Translations under genes and position numbers: made by a program | Part shown: in pieces, positions 1 through 13,094 of the stretch | Position numbering within the stretch: position 1 is the stretch's first letter | How the letters are laid out: the number at the start of each line of letters is the position of its first letter | Assembly (NCBI GenBank): GCA_020226215.1 | Contig: CM035236.1 | Span: 50,467,057 to 50,531,056 of the forward strand | DNA length: 64,000 nucleotides | Reading direction: 5' to 3' | Source: Sindora glabra | Taxonomy: Eukaryota; Streptophyta; Magnoliopsida; Fabales; Fabaceae | The notes under the pieces: model-generated | Told to the model about the DNA's origin: nothing | Seen by the model: only the letters and a program-made list of their open reading frames with translations | Database searches by the model: none

Positions 1-1857
1 GATGAAGAACCCATGTATGAATGCGAGGAATTAAATTTATTACTATATACTTGAAATATTTCTAGTAGTAAATTATTTATATCATTCATGTAAAACTCTA
101 AGTCAAATTCATATTGCATATTTTTGTAGTACTTTTGTAGTAATTTTTTTCACTATTTATTATTTAATTCTAGAATCCATAATTGCAGATATAATATATA
201 AATGAGGAATATTTCTAAAGTATTTATTCCATTTTGATAAACATTCATTAAAAATAATTTCAAACCCATTAGTACTTTCAAATTTTAAAAATACAGAACT
301 ACAATTAAATAAAATACCAAGTATTGAGTGAGATGTCGAATGATAAGAATTAGATAAAAGATTAGTTGCTTTATAAAATATTTATAAAAATTATAAGTAA
401 ATTTGTGTCATTTCCCATTTAACATTTTCAAGGTGATGATTAACTTAAATTTTCGTTGAATAAAAAATATTCATGACATCTTTATACTTTAAACAAAATT
501 TCAATATTTTAAAAGTAGAATTTCATCGTGTAGAAACATCTTGTGGAGGTATCTTAGGTTTCTTAGACATTTGATTATATAATTATTTCTAATCGTGCTT
601 TCTAACTGGTGATGATTTAATATATAAAATTATATTTCTAAGATTATGTATAAGTATAGAAATAACTTTTAATGCATCTTGAATAATTAAATTTAAAATA
701 TGACATGCATATCTAAGATAAAAAAATTGAGCTTCAAGAATAGGATTTAAAATTTAACTTAAAATTCTAATAGCTCTAGTATTAGTAGATGCATTATCAA
801 AGGTAATTGAAAATATTTTATCTAATATCATGTATTCATTACAAGCATCTTTTATATAAAAAGCAATAGTAGATGCATCATGTGGTGATGGAATTGATTT
901 AAAATAAATAATTCTTTTATGTAAAATAAAATTATCATCAATATAATGAATAGTTACACAAATATAGCCCATTTAAGATGGTGACGTCTAAATATCGAAT
1001 ATAAGTATAATTTTACTTTTGAATTTTGAAAAAAAGTTAGCTCAACCCATTTTCTACTCTTTAAAAATTTTATTCAATTTATTTACACTAATATTCCTAC
1101 TCATATCATGCCATTGAGGATTAAAGTATTGAAGAAGGGTATTCAAAATTCTTTTATGTAAAATAAAATTATCATCAATATAATAGGTAGTTACACAAAT
1201 ATAACCCATTTAAGATGGTGATGTCCAAATATCAAATATAAGTGCAATTTTACTTTTGAATTTTGAAAAAAAGTTAGTTAAGCCCATTTTCTACTCTTTA
1301 AAAATTTTATTTAATTTATTTACACTAGTATTCCTACTCATACTTTGCCATTAAGGATTAAAGTATTGAAGAAAGGTATTTAATTTTGAAGAATTAGTTA
1401 CACTAAAAGGTATTTCAGCATGACAAATCTAATTATATAATTCATACTCACAACTATTTTAACTAGGTATATTGAAATTTTTACTTGCAATATTTACAAT
1501 ATCCACATGTTTAAAAGAATAATGGTGTCTCATTATACTAGTACCACTATAACTAACATAGTTATAATTTTTTGGATAATATTTGTAAAGTGCTTTAACT
1601 ACATTTAAATTTTTTAGATCAAAATAATTTCATATTTCAAAATTTTTTAATCTTTTTGTTAAATCTGCTTACATTCTTACGACTATGAGCACGTTGTGAA
1701 GATGGATGTTGAGAAGGAAAAGGAGATGATGTAAATTCGGGTGTACTTGAAGGAGTATTTGTAAAATTATTATTTAAAAAATTAGTAGCTACATTTTCTA
1801 AAAAAAATTTTGATCATTAAAATAATTTTGCATATTATTAGGATAATCCAAATCCAT
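1..1857 (-). pseudogene. hAT-family transposase pseudogene, cut by the left window edge
   Basis: A decayed hAT (Ac/Tam3-like) transposase reads from a start at about 1857 down to base 1. Seen in conceptual translation: a BED-zinc-finger-like stretch near 1490-1600 (YSGTSIMRHH, with the zinc-binding cysteines lost); the start of the catalytic domain at 754-972 (GYICVTIHYIDDNF, then ITFDNASTNT carrying the catalytic Asp); a CHILNL motif near 660-700; a STR-stop-NST segment near 520-540 where the family usually has Trp; and a C-terminal part (KWNKYF, AIMDSRIK) near 160-250. Stops and frameshifts occur throughout. The dimerisation domain would lie to the left of the window. hAT transposases cut and paste DNA in the nucleus; this copy cannot make a protein. 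No right-hand inverted terminal repeat was found. The family call is firm; the lineage within hAT is not. Confidence 0.85.
911..1384. repeat. 237-bp tandem duplication inside the hAT pseudogene
   Basis: Bases 911-1147 are followed directly by a second copy at 1148-1384. Both begin ATTCTTTTATGTAAAA and end in GAAGAA(A/G)GGTATT. They differ by scattered substitutions, about one in twelve by hand count. The unit covers the join between the N-terminal region and the catalytic domain, so the duplication adds a further disruption to the reading frame. Confidence 0.9.
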
Positions 1858-3480
1858 AATTAAAATTTATTAATAATATAAAAATGAAATTACTAATATT
1901 AGATTTAACAAGAATGATAATTAACTAAAATACTATAAAAATTAAAATATACAAAACTTAATAAAAAATATAAAAATATAAATAGAGATTAAAAAATGGT
2001 TAAAGCATGTCACCAATATTTTCCTTGTAAGTGAAAATTGCAATGTTTTACAACTTCATACACCACCTCCACCTTCAATCTTCAATATTTGTAGAGAAAT
2101 GAAAGGGGACAAAATTGAAAAGAGAAAGAATGAATATTTGTTGTATGAATTGAGTTTGAAAGAAAAATGAGAAGCATTTAGAATAGTGTGAAATACATAT
2201 AATATTTAAAGAGAAAGTCGTTGCACAATAGCTAAAACTTTGCTCTGGAGCTTGGCCTTTCAGCCTTTGGCCTTCTAGGAGGAAGACTGTGGACTGAATA
2301 CTAACTACTGGCTACTAACTGCCAAATATTATATTTATGGGTAAAGGAAATTGCAATAAGGATTATATTTTTTTAACGAAAATAAATAGGAATAGCATTC
2401 CTTTCTTCTTTCCTAGGACAATATTAATATATTGTTTTATAAGCTAGCTCTGTCTAAAGTGGTAAAGAAGCCTAATCTTTCTTTATACAATTGTACTTCG
2501 AACGGAAGACCGAAGAGACTAAACTTTAAGCCATATTTATATAAAGACATATATATCACATTTTTTTCAATTCTATTGTTTATTAAATTTAATTTACCCC
2601 TCTTACACGTTCTGTATTTTTTATTTTTTCATTAGCCATGTTCATATTTTATTGTAGCTGTTAAACTTGTGCCTATCTAGCTATTGAAATTTGAATCAAT
2701 AAATTAATGAATGGATAGTTAATTTGGTTTGAATTTTATTATCAAATTATTGTTATAAGTGAAGTGATAAAAAATTAATTTAATATATAATTTTTAATTA
2801 ATTTGGTTAAATCACTTTGTTATGTTTGTTGGCTTTTATAAAAAAATTTATTTATTTGATTATTATATTTTATATTATTTTAATTTTTTTTATTATTATA
2901 TTTTAATGAATCATAATATAAATTTATTATTATTTTACATATTAAATATGTATTTTTATTATTTTTAAATTTTTATGTTATAAGCAATGATTAACTAATT
3001 AGATAAGTGACTTGTGAATTAAGCTTTTATCCAATTTGATGTCTAATTAAATTTTAAGAACTATGTATTTTAATATTCCTCTTTTTTTAATTGTAAGTTT
3101 AGATGTGATTACATTCACAAATTCAAATTTAATTTTAGTGTAAATTTATTTTATATTATCATTTATTAATATATTTAATATAAAATTATTCATTTTTGAT
3201 GACATATTACATTCTTATTTATTAATAATATAAAAATTTTATATTAATAATAAATTAGATTTAAACTCATGTTAACTTAATTTTATTAACGAACACCTTC
3301 TCTATTTTTAAAAATACAAAAAGAGTATTGATTATTAATATAAAATATTTTATCATAAAAATTAAATTTATATTTTTTTAATTGTGACTTAGGTTGTTAA
3401 AGTATAATTTTAATATACCAAAATTGTTATTTTAATATATATATAATTAAATATATAATAAATTAATTATTTATTATTTA
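1858..3480. other. AT-rich DNA without a recognisable gene
   Basis: Mostly low-complexity A/T. The first few hundred bases probably belong to the 5' untranslated part of the hAT element to the left. A more GC-rich patch at about 2215-2330 (CTTGGCCTTTCAGCC) may be part of that element's end, but no paired terminal repeat was found. The short open frame at 2432-2635 has no recognisable domain and looks like chance. Confidence 0.5.
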
Positions 3481-3696
3481 TTACTATTACCAAGTTAAAG
3501 GGTTAACCCAATAACTCAATAGGCTAATACTTACCAATCTCAATCCTTTACCAGCTCAGGCTAATGTCTCAATCTTTTACTAGATTGGGCCACTGTTATC
3601 ATTTTTTGTACCAATCTCAATCTTAATCTCAAATCAGGTAAAATTATACTAGTTTCAACCTAAGCTTTTAAACCTAACTCATTTTAACAAGTCCAA
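3481..3696 (-). mobile_element. hAT-type MITE terminal fragment, inverted relative of 56153-57381
   Basis: Read on the minus strand, this segment matches the first 220 bases of the MITE at 56153: both begin near TCAAAATGAGTTAGGTTTAA or a close variant and share phrases such as GTATAATTTTACCT and GAGATTGG. Only this end is recognisable; no matching second end was found upstream, so it is a truncated copy. Confidence 0.6.
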
Positions 3697-3884
3697 ATAT
3701 GAGTAGTGTTTTAGATGAAGGTTCAAAATTTCATTAAAAAATAAAATAAAATAAAAAGTTAGAATTTTAGGTGCTTTCAAAACTTGTGTTAAGGGAAGCA
3801 TAAAAATAGTTAGATTAAAGTAGTTCAATTACAAATTACTTACTTGCAAGAAAAATGTAAAATATTATCTCTAATTTCCAGCAG
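3697..3884. other. AT-rich spacer
   Basis: No feature was recognised between the MITE fragment and the foldback element. Confidence 0.4.
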
Positions 3885-4312
3885 TTGCATTTTATTTTTA
3901 TTTGTAAATCAAACTCTTTAATTATAAAAATTTTACAATCAATCATCACTATTTACCTAATTAATTATTTTATTAAATTACATAATTTGTTTAAAAAAAT
4001 TAAACAAGAATTATAATATTATTAGATGTTAATTTATCATTTTTTTGTACTTAATTTTACAACTCATTTTCATATATTTAATTAAAATTTATTATATCTA
4101 ATTTAATTTTTATTAATCATATAATATAAAATTATGTGTGAAAAATGATATTTTAAACCATTATATAATGATATTATGATTCTTACTTAAAAGATTTTTA
4201 AAAAATACATAATTATATAAAATAATTAATTAAATAAATGATAGATATTAATTGAAAGTTTTATTATAATTAAGGAGTTTGATTAATTAAGGTAAAATAC
4301 AATTACTCTAAA
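3885..4312. mobile_element. Foldback (inverted-repeat) MITE
   Basis: The first 130 bases and the reverse complement of the last 130 align along their length. Shared phrases include AATCAAACTC, TTAATTATAA and CTAATTAATTATTTTAT (or a one-base variant). The two arms enclose a short AT-rich centre. No coding capacity is present. The exact ends and any target duplication could not be fixed by eye. Confidence 0.65.
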
Positions 4313-4756
4313 GTTAAAAGGGTACTTTGGCCAATTCAGCCATGCATTGAGTAAAATTTAATGCATGGATGAATAAATCTTGTTGATGAGTTGTGAAGTA
4401 ATAGATTGAATATTTATTGCTAAAAAAATGTAAAACTTAATGTAAACCATTTGATGTTTAATGCATGGATAAATTTGATATATAGAAGAATTTACTTGGT
4501 ATTTTACATTTTTTGCTTTATTTTTTAATTGCTATGATTGAATAATCTCAATTTACAATTCTATGCATACTATGTCATCCCATATTTTGAAATTTCAAAG
4601 GCTCTATAAAATTCAATTGCAATTTTACATGTAAAATTAATATTTTTTTTAATAAATAGTTATAATTTTTCTAAATATTATTAGTAAAAAATAATTCATT
4701 GCCATTCTTTAATTCAATAGAGGTAAAAGGTTGATGTTAATTGTTAATCACACATT
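4313..4756. other. AT-rich DNA, nothing recognised
   Basis: Contains a repeated ATGCATGGAT phrase near 4363 and 4462 but no gene or element that I can identify. Confidence 0.4.
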
Positions 4757-5890
4757 TAGGTGACATTTAGTTCACAAAGCCAAACATTCTTGAGAATTAT
4801 AATCCTAAGGATTTAATTCTTGAAAATATGACATTTTTATATTTGGTTCAATAAGAAATATTTCTAAAAATATTATATTTTTATATTTTTATTATCTTAA
4901 ATATTTTTAAAAATATTATTTGATTACAAAAAATATCTTTATTAAAAATTAAGTTGCTATCGATATAAGTAATGGTTGATGAAGGCAACTAGGGATGAGT
5001 AATTGTCGATGATGCTAATCGATAATGGGTGATGATCAATAATTATGGATGATAGTTACTTGATATGATTTCAAGAAGGCTAATCATAAAAAGTAAAACT
5101 AAAAGGATCAAGGATATGATTCAAGAGGCCTATGCATGTAAAAGAGAAAGCTTAAAAGGATTTCTTAATTAAAGATTATGCATTCTAGACATGGAAAACC
5201 AAGTTTAAGGCCACATGACCACTCGAGCTTATAAGTAGCACTTGTGGGCCTTTTTAAGCTTAGTTTATGTTTGATTTTATGTTAAAAGATATTGGACATT
5301 CCTTACATGTTAATTATATTTTGACCTATTAGTTTATCTTTTCACTTTGAGTTATTTACCTTGTTACTTTAGTATAATTACATTGTGTAATATTAAGTTT
5401 TATTTACTATGATAGTTTTGGACCCAATTGAGTCCATTTAAGCCTAATTAGTCTAAGTCATCTTTTAAGCTTATGAAAAGGCTTGTTCTTTGCTAGAATT
5501 CAGAATATTCATACTATGACATTTTATAAGTGAAATAAGGCAAGTTCTAGCATCATTTTTTACTGAATTTGATTCATCATTAGCAATGTACAACAATGAA
5601 TAATGGTCATTGATAGTAAATGATGGCTGACAATAGTTATTAGAAATGAATAGTGGTTACAATGGTCATCGATGATAAGTGGTAGTGAGCAAGGGTTGCT
5701 AGTAATAGGTAGTGATAGATAGTGGTTAATTGTAATGAGTGGTGAGATGGGTAGAATAATATTTTTATATTAATTAAACATTTCTATGTTAAAAGAATGT
5801 AGGATACTCACCTCCTTATGAGGATATTTTAGGAAAATATTGGATTAAAAATATTCTTAATGCTACCTTAGAGGAGGAAATAAGTGTGTG
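4757..5890 (+). repeat. Dispersed repeat with a GATGGT/GTAATGG minisatellite-like core
   Basis: Imprecise repeats of GATGGTTGATGA, GGTCATCGATGATA and related words fill about 4970-5070 and 5570-5750, followed by a flank at 5757-5875 containing GGATATTTTAGGAAAATATT. The same core and flank recur in reverse orientation at 36930-37640. The left end (TTAGTTCACAAAGCCAAAC) resembles the ends of some plant MITEs. Class undetermined; probably a non-autonomous DNA transposon. Confidence 0.5.
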
Positions 5891-6225
5891 AATTGAATGA
5901 CTTCCTTTGGTCTTACCCATGATCTTGGATTGCAAGTTCTTAAGAATCCTTTTACAAATTTGAGTATTTTATTTTTTATTGATGTTATTAAGTCTTTACC
6001 TTTGGTCTGGTATGTAAAGTTAGTAATAAGTTAAGTTAGATCGCAAGATGCTTGAAACTCGATTTAACTTTAAATTTGATAAGTTAAGCTTATAAATTAA
6101 ATGAGTGATACACAAGTAGAATAATTTGGCTCATATACTAAATGAGCTAAGTTTGAGTTTAAAGATGTTTAGTTTGATTATATCATAATCTAACTCAAAT
6201 AACATATGTAACTTAAGATCAAATA

Positions 6226-6293
<68 letters not shown>

Positions 6294-7097
6294 TAAAAAT
6301 CCTTTTACAATATATATTCTAAATTAGATACTTGATATGAAGAAAAATAATAACCATAATAATTGTAATTTAATATTTATATTAAATTTAATTCTAATTA
6401 AAATAGAATAATAAATAGAGTTAATGATAGACATTATTATTATCATTCTCATTTTGAAATTAGTTGTGTAATTAAAGTAAATATAATTTAAGCACATCAT
6501 TTAAAAGGGATTAGGAAAGTCTGAAAAACTATTCAAAGTAAAGCTCACATCGAATACTAAAAAAGATGGATGCAAATATTCTCACTATAAAATTGGAGTG
6601 ATAATGTAAAATTTTGAACTAGTTCATATCTATTAATTGATTTAATGTTAGTTTAGTATTTATTTATATGGTTTTAAAACTTCAAGTTTTAGTGATAAGT
6701 TAGGTGGGATATATGTCTAATTCAAAAGTTTTCTAATTGAACCATCTGGTCTAGTTTGATTTTTTAAATATTAATTTGAGTTTATTGAATTAAGTTGAGT
6801 TAAGTTAATTATGAACTTAATTAAAGTTAAGCTTGAGTTCAAAAATTTAGTTCAAATTGAATTTGAGTCGAGCTATGATTTGAACTATATTAGATAAAGT
6901 TATGCCTAAGATAAGTTTAGCTTAACTTAACTCGATTCATTATTAACCCTACTGATATGTATCTAATTTTTTTTCGTAGGGGCTAGGCCTCATCTATTTT
7001 TAAAAAATTATTTTTGATAAAAATATGTATAAAACTTATAATTTTATTAATTAATGTTGTAAAAGAAATTTAAAAATTTTTAACTTCTAGCACAAAG
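5891..7097. other. AT-rich DNA with degenerate repeat ends
   Basis: No gene. Two stretches (about 6020-6200 and 6640-6960) are rich in GAGTT, AAGCTTGAGTT and AACTCGATT words, like the decayed ends of a plant repeat rich in GAGCTCGAGC. They flank the (TA)n tract and could be the two ends of one old element; no target duplication was found. Confidence 0.35.
6231..6289. repeat. (TA)n microsatellite
   Basis: An uninterrupted run of about 29 TA dinucleotides. Confidence 0.95.
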
Positions 7098-8746
7098 TGT
7101 TGGTGTGTGCCCTAAAAGTTAATTATGGGAATGATTGTAATAATGCACAATATATTATATTTTTATTACAGGAAATTCAATTATTATATTTTATTTTCAT
7201 ATTTCTTTATTCTGCGTAATTTATAACTTAATATAATAATTATCTCTGAAATAGTTTTACTATTCCTAAAATGCCCTAGTCAAGTATTATTACGAAAAAG
7301 ATAGTTATAATATATCAAGACTAGCATGTATAGTGACTGATGATTATGAATCATAGATATGTGATATCACGTCAATATATGGGTACATTGTTAGTGAACA
7401 AATATATTGGACTAGCTCACGATGAAAAAACTACATAGATTATCATGTGTCATTAGTTATTCTCATGTGACCACAATGCACGTAGTCCTTTAACCTGAAG
7501 TTACTATGATTCCTTACATGAGGAGTCACACACTTTGATATTGATCTGTATCACCTTTAATCGGGATGTGTTGTAGGACGTTGATTAGGTGTGTCATGAA
7601 TCATGTAAAGGGATGTAAGTGATGTAGATAGGAGTGATATTCTTAGGCCCTTTGATTGAGTGAGATTAAGAAATGCATGGCCATGCTCAAATGAATCAAT
7701 ATGAGATATTGATCATTTATTTAAGTTAGTCTACTCAGTGTCAAGAAATATAAATTGAACATCAATGAGGATGACGCATTCCATGCCTCTAGTTCGATTT
7801 AAATATCGCTACAAAAGGGACTATATTGCAAAGTGTTATTCACACATTGAGTGAATATTGAATCACAGATATTTTTACTACTTGGTTAGCAGTGATGTAT
7901 TGCTAGATACCACTCACTATCTATGGTCCACAAGTGGGCCATTATCAATGTAGTAAAAATCTATAGGGTCACACAAAAGGAGTAGGAATGAAACAATAAT
8001 TAATTTAGCTTTAGTTGGATTAAAATTTAATTAATTGAGCTTATTTTCGTGCATATATATATTATTAAAATAATAATATATTTTCATGTAATATATATGA
8101 TATATTATGTGATATTATTTGATATTAAAATAATATCAGATAATTACGTTATTAGATGTTAAATAATTATATTATGAGATAATATTATTTTCTAAGATAA
8201 CTATATGCCTCTTTAATATTAGATAATTATATTATAAGATAATATTATTATCTAATATTAGATAATGGATAAGTCCTATCTCTCCTCACTCTCTCCATAA
8301 TAAGGATAAGATGATAGTTATTAAGTTTGATTAGGATTTTTGAAAGTATTATCCTAGTAGGACTAGGAATGTGGTTTGTCTTAGTTCTATAAAAGAAACT
8401 TGAAGGAACCACATTATAGGACATATTAGCTACTATTAAATCCTAAATTCACTCAAAAAATGTACCAATCCTAATTGTTGAGAGAGAGAGAGAGACGTAT
8501 CCTAATAGATTCATGAAAGATGAGAAGTCTTTGTTCACTCCACGTGAATACCATAAAGATGCTATATCTTCCAGCCGGTGTTGGATTCATGATTCATCCT
8601 GCTCTCTTAAGGTTTTGTTCAAAAAGAATACGAGCATACAAAAGGTAAAACCCTAAACATTGATTTATGCCCTTTTACATGAATTCTAGGTAGAATTCAG
8701 ATCAATTTTTTAAATTTTATTACATATGATGATCCGAAACCTAACA
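7098..8746 (+). mobile_element. Solo LTR, 1,649 bp (family A, copy 1)
   Basis: Begins TGTTGGTGTGTGCCCTAA and ends CCTAACA, the TG...CA form of an LTR. Flanking 5-mers are CAAAG (7093-7097) and AAAAG (8747-8751), a target duplication with one mismatch. Related over most of its length to 14049-15671 and 60121-61516. No primer-binding site, coding region or second LTR is adjacent, so it is the product of LTR-LTR recombination. A (GA)n stretch lies near 8484. Whether the parent was copia or gypsy cannot be told from the LTR alone. Confidence 0.85.
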
Positions 8747-9340
8747 AAAAGTAACAACCTTTAAATAAAAAAAATAATTACACAAAATATAAAAAATATT
8801 TTTCAAAAAATACAAGAATTGTAGCTTAAAAAAATGAATTTTCAAGTATTATCCTCGATTGCAGCTGGATGTTGGATAATTTGTGCGATCTTAGTTAATT
8901 TACTATTTTAGATAGCAAATTAATTGTATCCTTTCTCAATCTCAATTCTAACTACTAAAAGAAGTATTTTTTTTTCTTTTCCTATTTTTGTCATCAGCCA
9001 TCAGGTATTTTTTTTAATTATGACACATATCAAGATTTTAATAAAAAATTTCCTTCCAAAACTATTTGTTTTGACTTTTCAATTTTATCCTTAAATTACT
9101 TACTTTAATTTTCAATTTAGACTTTTTTTTTCAAGCATTAAATACAGTTGATGAAATCTACTCTTTCCACTTTTACATTACAACCTTAAGACTCGAAGAT
9201 ATTATGTGAGAATATATATATTGCAATAAATTTATTTTTAAGAAATTATTTATTTATTTACTTTTTTTAATAAAGTTTATTTTTTATTTCATTACTAAGT
9301 ACCAATTTTTTTATTCATTTAAACTATATTTATTTTATGA
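8747..9340. other. AT-rich DNA, nothing recognised
   Basis: No coding potential, repeat pair or motif recognised. Confidence 0.4.
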
Positions 9341-9560
9341 CTAAAATCTTATTTTAGTCCTTATAAGATTGAATTTATCTTATTTTCATTCCTAATTAAA
9401 ATCTTCATATCTTAGTTTTTTCATACAATTTTTTCCTAATTAAAAGTTTGTACAAAAAAACTAAAATATGAGGATTTTTAACTTTATAGAGACTAAATTA
9501 ATATAAATTTTTAATCATGAATGAAATTGAGACATACTTAATCTCACAAAAATCAAAAAA
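9341..9560. mobile_element. Small foldback element
   Basis: The left half (phrases TATTTTCATTCCTAATTAAAA, TCATATCTTAGTTTTTT) is an imperfect inverted copy of the right half (CTAAAATATGAGGA, ATGAATGAAATTGAGA). A foldback MITE of about 220 bp is the simplest reading. Confidence 0.5.
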
Positions 9561-9589
9561 AATTTTTACCCTTATTTTATTTATTAAAA

Positions 9590-12410
9590 TATGTTATTTC
9601 TTTTCTACATGGCATTTTCCCTTTCCTCTTTTTTATTGCATTTCTCTTCCTGTTTTTGTTCTCATATAGACTTTTTATTAATCCCAAAGTTTTAATTAAA
9701 TTAAATAAATGCAAATTTAATTTTTTCAATAAAAAGTATAAAGATTAAAATTAAATTATTTATTTAAATTTTATTAATGATATCAATTTTAAGTGATTGA
9801 GATTCTTCCAAAATTTTATAGCACATGGATTATTTATTTTAGATTTTCTTTTTTTTCACTCATATTATTTTAACTTTTATTCCTTTATAACTGATGTATT
9901 GTTTCTTTTCTTTTTTTAATTTGTTTAATTACATATTTTTTTAATTTTCACGTTCATTTATATTATTTATAGCTTAGATAATTATGCCATTAAATTGTAT
10001 AAATATAACACATTTTATTTTATTTTTATTATTATAAAATATTTTTAGTACATTAAAATTTAATATATTGACCTTATTTGATGATTAGTTGATAGTTCTA
10101 ATGGATAATTAATTTAATTAACTGTTAGTTAATAACTAATTATGTTAACTGATTTAATCAACTGATTGTAATAACTATTTAAATAAGAATATTTGATAAA
10201 ATTACCTATTTATCATTATATAAATAACATATAATGATATGAGTATATTTTATAAATTATTTGAATATTTTTTATTTTAATAATATTTTGATATTTTTAA
10301 ATTTATATATTATTTAATAAATTAAATTTTCTTATATAATATATTATTATAATTTATTATAAAATAAATATTTATTTAAAATTAAATTTATATAAATTTT
10401 ATAATTAATAAATTTACTAATAAGAAATCAATAATTATAATTATTTAATTTTTTGTATAAATAAATATTATAATTTTAGCATTTTGCATTCTCTTAAATT
10501 GTATATCCTATTTTTTTTAAAAAAAGGAATATTTTAAGAAAAGCAATACCCTTCTTTTGCAATCAAGCAAAGGAACAACTGCTAGTTTCTACTTTGTCCA
10601 AGTGGCAAACTTCTTTACCATCCCAATCCTAGGTTTGAAGATTGGTACAAAAACAAAGAAGCAAAGGAACAGCTAAAGACATTGAATGCAAAGAAAGTAG
10701 TTAAGGGCAAATAGGGAAATACAAAAATTAGTCAAGAGTAATTCAATCTTTTTATATATAATTTATCTAGCAGCTAAACCAAAATGTTGGACTAAGTAGC
10801 GTTTTTAAAATTAGTTGATGGAAAAGGAACAACTGACTACTAAATATTAATATTAGCTAATTTAACAAGTCAATTAGTCAATTTAGTCCAACCAGTTAAA
10901 AGCTATTCAATAAGTTATAACATGTCTATAAAGTGTTAGTTGAATAAATCACATATTCTATTTTTAGTAAAAATAAGTGAAAATTAGAATAAATTTTTTT
11001 AGCATTTATATGACATTAATTTTCAAGTATTATATTTCAAAGTAAATACACATTAAATGAGACTTTGTCAAGGCTTTTTTAATTAGACACTATTTTTTTT
11101 TTACTCCATTACATAATTTTCTTTTTATATATCCACTTTTATTATTTATAACTTAGATACTAATATTGCAAAATAATATAAATATAACATAATTTTTTAT
11201 TATAAAAATATTTTTCATAAGTTAAAACTTTAATACAAAAGCTATTATAAAAAAATTAAAAATTTATTATAAAAATATTTTGCATAACTTAAAAGTTTAA
11301 TACAAAAGCTATTAATTGAGTGAATTAATTACATTTATTATTTTTAATACATATATCTAAAAATTAAAATTAAAATTATTTATTTAAACATTTTTAATAT
11401 GAATTTTTAAGTGATATATATTAAATTAAATTAATTATATTTTAATTAAAATTTTATCAAAACTTTACAATACATGCACTATTTCTCTTCCTTTCACATA
11501 CTCTGTTGTACATTTATATTTATAGTTCAAATGATTATATGGCTAAATGGTATCAATATAATTTAATGTTTTCTATTTTTAATATATATTTTATAAATTT
11601 AAAATTTAATTTAGAAGGTACTAATTAAATGAATATATCATGCATTATATTTTCAATAAAAGCATGTAAAAATTAAAACCAAATTTATTTATTTAAATTT
11701 TGTCAACGTTTGCATGATATAAATTTTTAAGTGCTATTTTTCAAAACAAAGATATACAAATTAGGATTTTGTCGAGTCTTTAGTCTTTACAATCCAAACA
11801 TTATGTTTCTTTCTTTTATCTATTTTATTGCATGCTTTTCTTGTTATATGTCTATTTTTTTTTATAATTTAGATATTGACATTATTAAATAGTATAAATA
11901 TAATATGTCATATTTTATTTTTATTATAAAATATTTTAAATAAGTTAAAATTTTAATATAAAAAGTATTAATTGAATGAATTAATTGCATTTTTTAATAA
12001 AAACATCCAAAAATTAAAATAAAATTTATTTATTTAAAATTTTTCAATATTTTTTTATCAATTTTCAAGTGATATATTTAAAATAAAATATAAATCAATT
12101 AAAATTTGTCAACATTTTATGGTGTATGCATTTTTCTCTTTTTTAAATCTATTTCATTACATTTTTTCATGTCCATTCCTATTGTTTATAGCCCAAATAC
12201 TAATATTATTTAATAGTATAAAAGTTTATAAATTAAATTAAAATTAAACAAAAAACATAAATTAAATTATTTATTTTATTTTTAAAAAATATTTAAAAAA
12301 TAAAATAAACTTTATTTATTTTAGTTTTATTTATATTTTCTTGATATCAATTTTCAAGTGTCATATTACCTATTATATCTACTTTAATTGATTTGAAATT
12401 TGTAAAAAAT
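9590..12410 (+). repeat. Degenerate satellite-like tandem array, units about 290-385 bp
   Basis: A recurrent unit contains, in order, a pyrimidine-rich start, TTTATAGCTTAGATA or variant, a TATAAATATAA word, TTATTATAAAATATTTT, TTAATTGAATGAATTAATT, a TTATTTATTTAAA word and TTTTCAAGTGATAT. The last word occurs at about 9791, 11024, 11409, 11729, 12067 and 12356. Spacings are 384, 320, 338 and 289 bp, and about 360 bp across the first interval once the insert at 10060-10980 is removed. The copies are strongly diverged, so the array is old. No coding function is seen. Confidence 0.7.
10060..10980. mobile_element. Probable MITE-like insertion in the tandem array
   Basis: Interrupts the array between the first and second units. 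Its ends look like imperfect inverted copies: the left has GATTAGTTGATAGTTCTAAT; the right, reverse-complemented, has TTGAATAGCTTTTAACTGG. Its centre (10540-10700) is richer in GC than its surroundings. No target duplication was fixed. Confidence 0.4.
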
Positions 12411-13094
12411 TTATATATAATTTATTTATTTATTTATTTTTAATTAATATGTCTTACAAAAGAAATCAAAACAAAAATAAACTTTTATTTACTTTTAATT
12501 TTCAACTATACCTTATTTTTTATGTTTGGCATATAACATATGTTCTTCCTTTCTTTTATTAGTCTCATTATCATTAATATTTTTACTTTAAGAAATAAAA
12601 ACAAAAACAAATGTTTAGCATACCAAACGATTAGTATACTTGTGATCATAATTGCAACTTCATTTTTATGCTTTTATTATGCAACATATCATACCTACAA
12701 TATTTTTATATTTGGATTTTAGATGTAAATCATACTTAATTATATTATGTGGTTATCCAATAAGTTTATGAATAAGTACTATACTAAATTTCAATAAATC
12801 ACTTTTATAAACATAAGAAAATATTCAAAAATTTTAATGAGTTTGAAAATCAAATTCTTTTCGAAATCCATTTTTTTAAGATCAAAATTTTTTATTAAAT
12901 GTATGAAATTATAGTCACTCTTCATGGTTTATAATTTCTTTTATAAAGTAAGAATTCATTAAAAGTGCTTGCATGTGTGTTATCTTTTTACATATATTGG
13001 AAGGAGCTCTTTTAAATCAAATTCTTCTTCAAGTATGATTCACAAATAATACATGAGAAATATAATAAGTTATGAGAATTTCTATTTATTTTTA
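12411..13094. other. AT-rich DNA, nothing recognised
   Basis: An open frame of 60 codons at 12540-12722 is AT-driven and hydrophobic with no recognisable domain; I treat it as chance. Confidence 0.4.

Noticed and set aside
6231..6289. Replication origin or promoter at the (TA)n tract
   Set aside because: A simple microsatellite; nothing around it supports a functional role.
9590..12410. CRISPR-like or other short-spacer repeat array
   Set aside because: Units are about 290-385 bp and continuous, with no separate spacers; the context is a plant nuclear genome.
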